The notes under the pieces: model-generated | The model's database searches: none | What the model was told of the DNA's origin: nothing | What the model saw: the letters and a program-made list of their open reading frames with translations, nothing else | Part shown: piece by piece, positions 62,171 through 64,000 of the stretch | Layout of the letters: each line of letters opens with the position of its first letter | How positions within the stretch are numbered: the stretch's first letter is position 1 | Program-made: the position numbers and the translations under genes | DNA from: Ohtaekwangia koreensis | Lineage (GTDB): Bacteria > Bacteroidota > Bacteroidia > Cytophagales > Cyclobacteriaceae | NCBI RefSeq assembly: GCF_900167975.1 | Contig: NZ_FUZU01000001.1 | Location: 840,580-904,579 of the forward strand | Length of the DNA stretch: 64,000 bases | Reading direction: 5' to 3'

Positions 62171-64000
62171 GTCATCAGATGGACGCCCGCCCACCGGACT
62201 GGCCACTCAGGCTGTTGAGGTTCTTTGTGAAAGAAGAATACCTCGAGGAGATCGAAGGAGACATGGAAGAAATTTTTCTTACCAATGTCGAGCAATTATC
62301 ACTTGCTAAAGCCAGGCGCATATATACCTGGGACATGTTGAAGCTACTAAGGCCTACATTAATAAAACATTTTAAGACCATTCCCACCTTCAACCAATTC
62401 GCCATGTATAAGAATTATTTTAAAATCGCCTGGAGGAATCTCGTCAAAAAGAAAGCGTATTCTTTCATCAATATTTTTGGACTTGGACTGGGCATTGCCT
62501 GCTGCATCTTGATCTTTATGTTTGTTCAGGATGAGTTGTCGTATGACAACTATCATACAAAAAGAGAACGCATCTTCCGTGTCATTCATGGTGAGTCTGT
62601 ACCCGGTAAACCTACGGAAGCTGGTTCAGGTCCATTCTGGGTATGGGGCAATGCACCCATTGGTCCTGCATTGAAAAGTGATTTCCCGGAAATCGAAAAG
62701 GTGGTTCAATTTTCAGGCAGGTCAGATATTTTGCTTACGTACGGAGAGAAAGTATACCAGGAGGATGGTGTGTTCTTTATGGATTCAGCAGCCTTCGATG
62801 TATTCAGTTGGAAATTGCTAAAGGGAAACCCGAAGACGGCACTCGCAGCACCGTATAACATTGTGCTAACAGAAAGCACTGCTAAAAAATATTTTGGTGA
62901 CGAAGATCCGATTGGAAAAGTTTTAAAAGGTAGCGAGTCACCAGGAAGATCTAATCGTGGAGACTATACGGTAACAGGCATTGTCGCAGATATACCATCG
63001 AATTCTCACTTTCGTTTCAATGCACTGCTTTCACTCAGTACTTTCAGGAATTCTCTTCCGGAAATCTTCGGAGAGTGGGGATACGTTGATTTCTATACTT
63101 ACTTTCTTGTCGGTGAACAATTTGATGAAGCAGCATTCAAGAAAAAAATCCCGGATTTTCTGTCGAGACATAAAGCATGGCCGGACTCACGATATTTTAT
63201 TGAGATAGAACCTTTAAAGGATGTATACCTGCGAACAAAGGCTGAACGACAGCCCGGAGAAACTGGTAGCCTGCCTAATATTTATGTGTTCTCCGTTATC
63301 GGCTTATTTATACTGGTCATTGCTATGATCAATTTTATGAATCTGTCTACTGCGAGGTCGATGGAACGTGGTAAAGAAGTCGGTATCAGAAAATCAGTTG
63401 GAGCATACCGCAGCAGTCTCGTCTCTCAATTTTTAGGCGAATCAGTTATGATTGTGCTGCTCTCCGGATTGATTGCAGCCATTCTTGTTATGATCGCACT
63501 ACCCAATATGAGCGCGCTCACAGGAAAAGAATTAAACATTGAGCGTTTCATCACGTGGCAAACTATATCATTGTTTGTGGCTTTGATGCTCGTTGTTGGA
63601 CTTGCAGCCGGTTCTTATCCAGCATTAGTGCTGTCTGGTTTTAATCCGATCATGATTATGAAGGGTATGGTACGGTCGAGTGCCGGAGGTATAAATCTGC
63701 GCAGGGCGCTTGTTGTTTTTCAATTCACACTTTCTATTGCATTGATTGCCGGAACGATCATCGTGTATTTTCAGATGAATCACGTGCTTGACAAAGATCT
63801 TGGATTTGACAAGGAACAGATGCTGGTGCTAGACTATAATTATGATGAGGAAGTGAATAAAAAATCAGAAGTATTGAAAGATATACTTGAAAATAATCCT
63901 TCCGTATTGTCGGTAGGTTTTTCCAGAAGTGTACCCGGCAGTTATTACCCACATGCAGGCACTGAATTGGAAACCCCTAAGGGAGATATGGAAATGATGG
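62167..64000 (+). CDS. FtsX-type ABC permease with prefix domain (partial, runs off the end)
   Basis: Open from ATG 62167 for at least 611 codons to the window end. The N-terminal prefix domain (PPDWPLRLLRFFVKEEYLEE), helix I (YSFINIFGLGLGIACCILI), a MacB_PCD domain, and the first FtsX block (NFMNLSTARSMERGKEVGI and LVVFQFTLSIALIAGTII) are present; the second half is beyond the window. It parallels the PadR-permease pair at 57455-60420. Likely an efflux/export pump component regulated by the PadR encoded directly upstream. Confidence 0.92.
   Translation, partial: MSHQMDARPPDWPLRLLRFFVKEEYLEEIEGDMEEIFLTNVEQLSLAKARRIYTWDMLKLLRPTLIKHFKTIPTFNQFAMYKNYFKIAWRNLVKKKAYSFINIFGLGLGIACCILIFMFVQDELSYDNYHTKRERIFRVIHGESVPGKPTEAGSGPFWVWGNAPIGPALKSDFPEIEKVVQFSGRSDILLTYGEKVYQEDGVFFMDSAAFDVFSWKLLKGNPKTALAAPYNIVLTESTAKKYFGDEDPIGKVLKGSESPGRSNRGDYTVTGIVADIPSNSHFRFNALLSLSTFRNSLPEIFGEWGYVDFYTYFLVGEQFDEAAFKKKIPDFLSRHKAWPDSRYFIEIEPLKDVYLRTKAERQPGETGSLPNIYVFSVIGLFILVIAMINFMNLSTARSMERGKEVGIRKSVGAYRSSLVSQFLGESVMIVLLSGLIAAILVMIALPNMSALTGKELNIERFITWQTISLFVALMLVVGLAAGSYPALVLSGFNPIMIMKGMVRSSAGGINLRRALVVFQFTLSIALIAGTIIVYFQMNHVLDKDLGFDKEQMLVLDYNYDEEVNKKSEVLKDILENNPSVLSVGFSRSVPGSYYPHAGTELETPKGDMEMM

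Noticed and set aside
1-64000. Mobile elements, prophage, CRISPR arrays, rRNA or tRNA genes
   Set aside because: No transposase, integrase, phage structural gene, regularly spaced repeat array or tRNA/rRNA-like sequence was found.

Overview
The window looks like chromosomal DNA of a Bacteroidota bacterium, most likely a Cytophagales-type glider. The signs are type IX secretion (T9SS) C-terminal sorting domains on two secreted glycosidases, an ECF sigma/FecR pair, LytS/LytTR signalling, PadR + prefix-domain FtsX permeases, starts without clear Shine-Dalgarno sequences and a TAnnTTTG-type -7 element. No rRNA, tRNA, CRISPR array, insertion sequence or prophage was seen. The sequence is unusually rich in TATA words, even inside genes.

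Layout. 1-5 kb: a 7TM-DISM sensor-like membrane protein, a HipA_2-DUF3037 gene pair, a PLP enzyme, and an endonuclease V gene broken by one extra base. 5-26 kb: a large cobalamin (B12) region. A fused ChlI/ChlD chelatase subunit precedes a cobalamin riboswitch (about 6890-7056). The riboswitch leads a co-directional set of about 12 kb: a BtuF-like lipoprotein stump, BtuC, BtuD, a 2Fe-2S ferredoxin-domain protein, a BtuB-type receptor, CobW, CobN, a NiCoT/UreH-like metal transporter and a PduO-type adenosyltransferase. Full-length BtuF and an AAA_28 P-loop protein follow on the minus strand. CobB is on the plus strand, and a tightly overlapped CobQ-CobD-CbiB operon is on the minus strand. Together these import corrinoid and cobalt, insert cobalt, adenosylate the corrin and carry cobyrinate to adenosylcobinamide phosphate. 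Ring-building genes and the nucleotide-loop genes (CobU, CobS, CobT) are not in the window.

26-33 kb: a SpoIIM-DUF4129-DUF4350-MoxR-DUF58 operon flanked by two RDD proteins. 33-38 kb: an exported peroxiredoxin, an ATP-grasp enzyme, and a GH16 glucanase next to a GH18 chitinase. Both glycosidases carry the same three-repeat beta-trefoil module, which suggests attack on beta-glucan/chitin cell walls. 38-47 kb: an FtsX permease, an ECF sigma factor, a 42-residue lipoprotein and an atypical FecR anti-sigma, small lipoproteins, an AlkD-like protein, and a kinase-like protein with no ATPase domain.

47-57 kb: an S41 processing protease, a protein with beta-carbonic-anhydrase-like motifs, a Tat-type Nif3 protein preceded by a 58-residue ORF, a LytS/LytTR pair whose predicted start codon lies in a perfect 16-nt palindrome, an orphan molybdopterin dehydrogenase subunit, and DoxX-like and SRPBCC proteins. 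57-64 kb: two PadR/FtsX-permease modules with candidate operators, plus small proteins. The last permease runs off the end. All calls come from reading the sequence without database searches.
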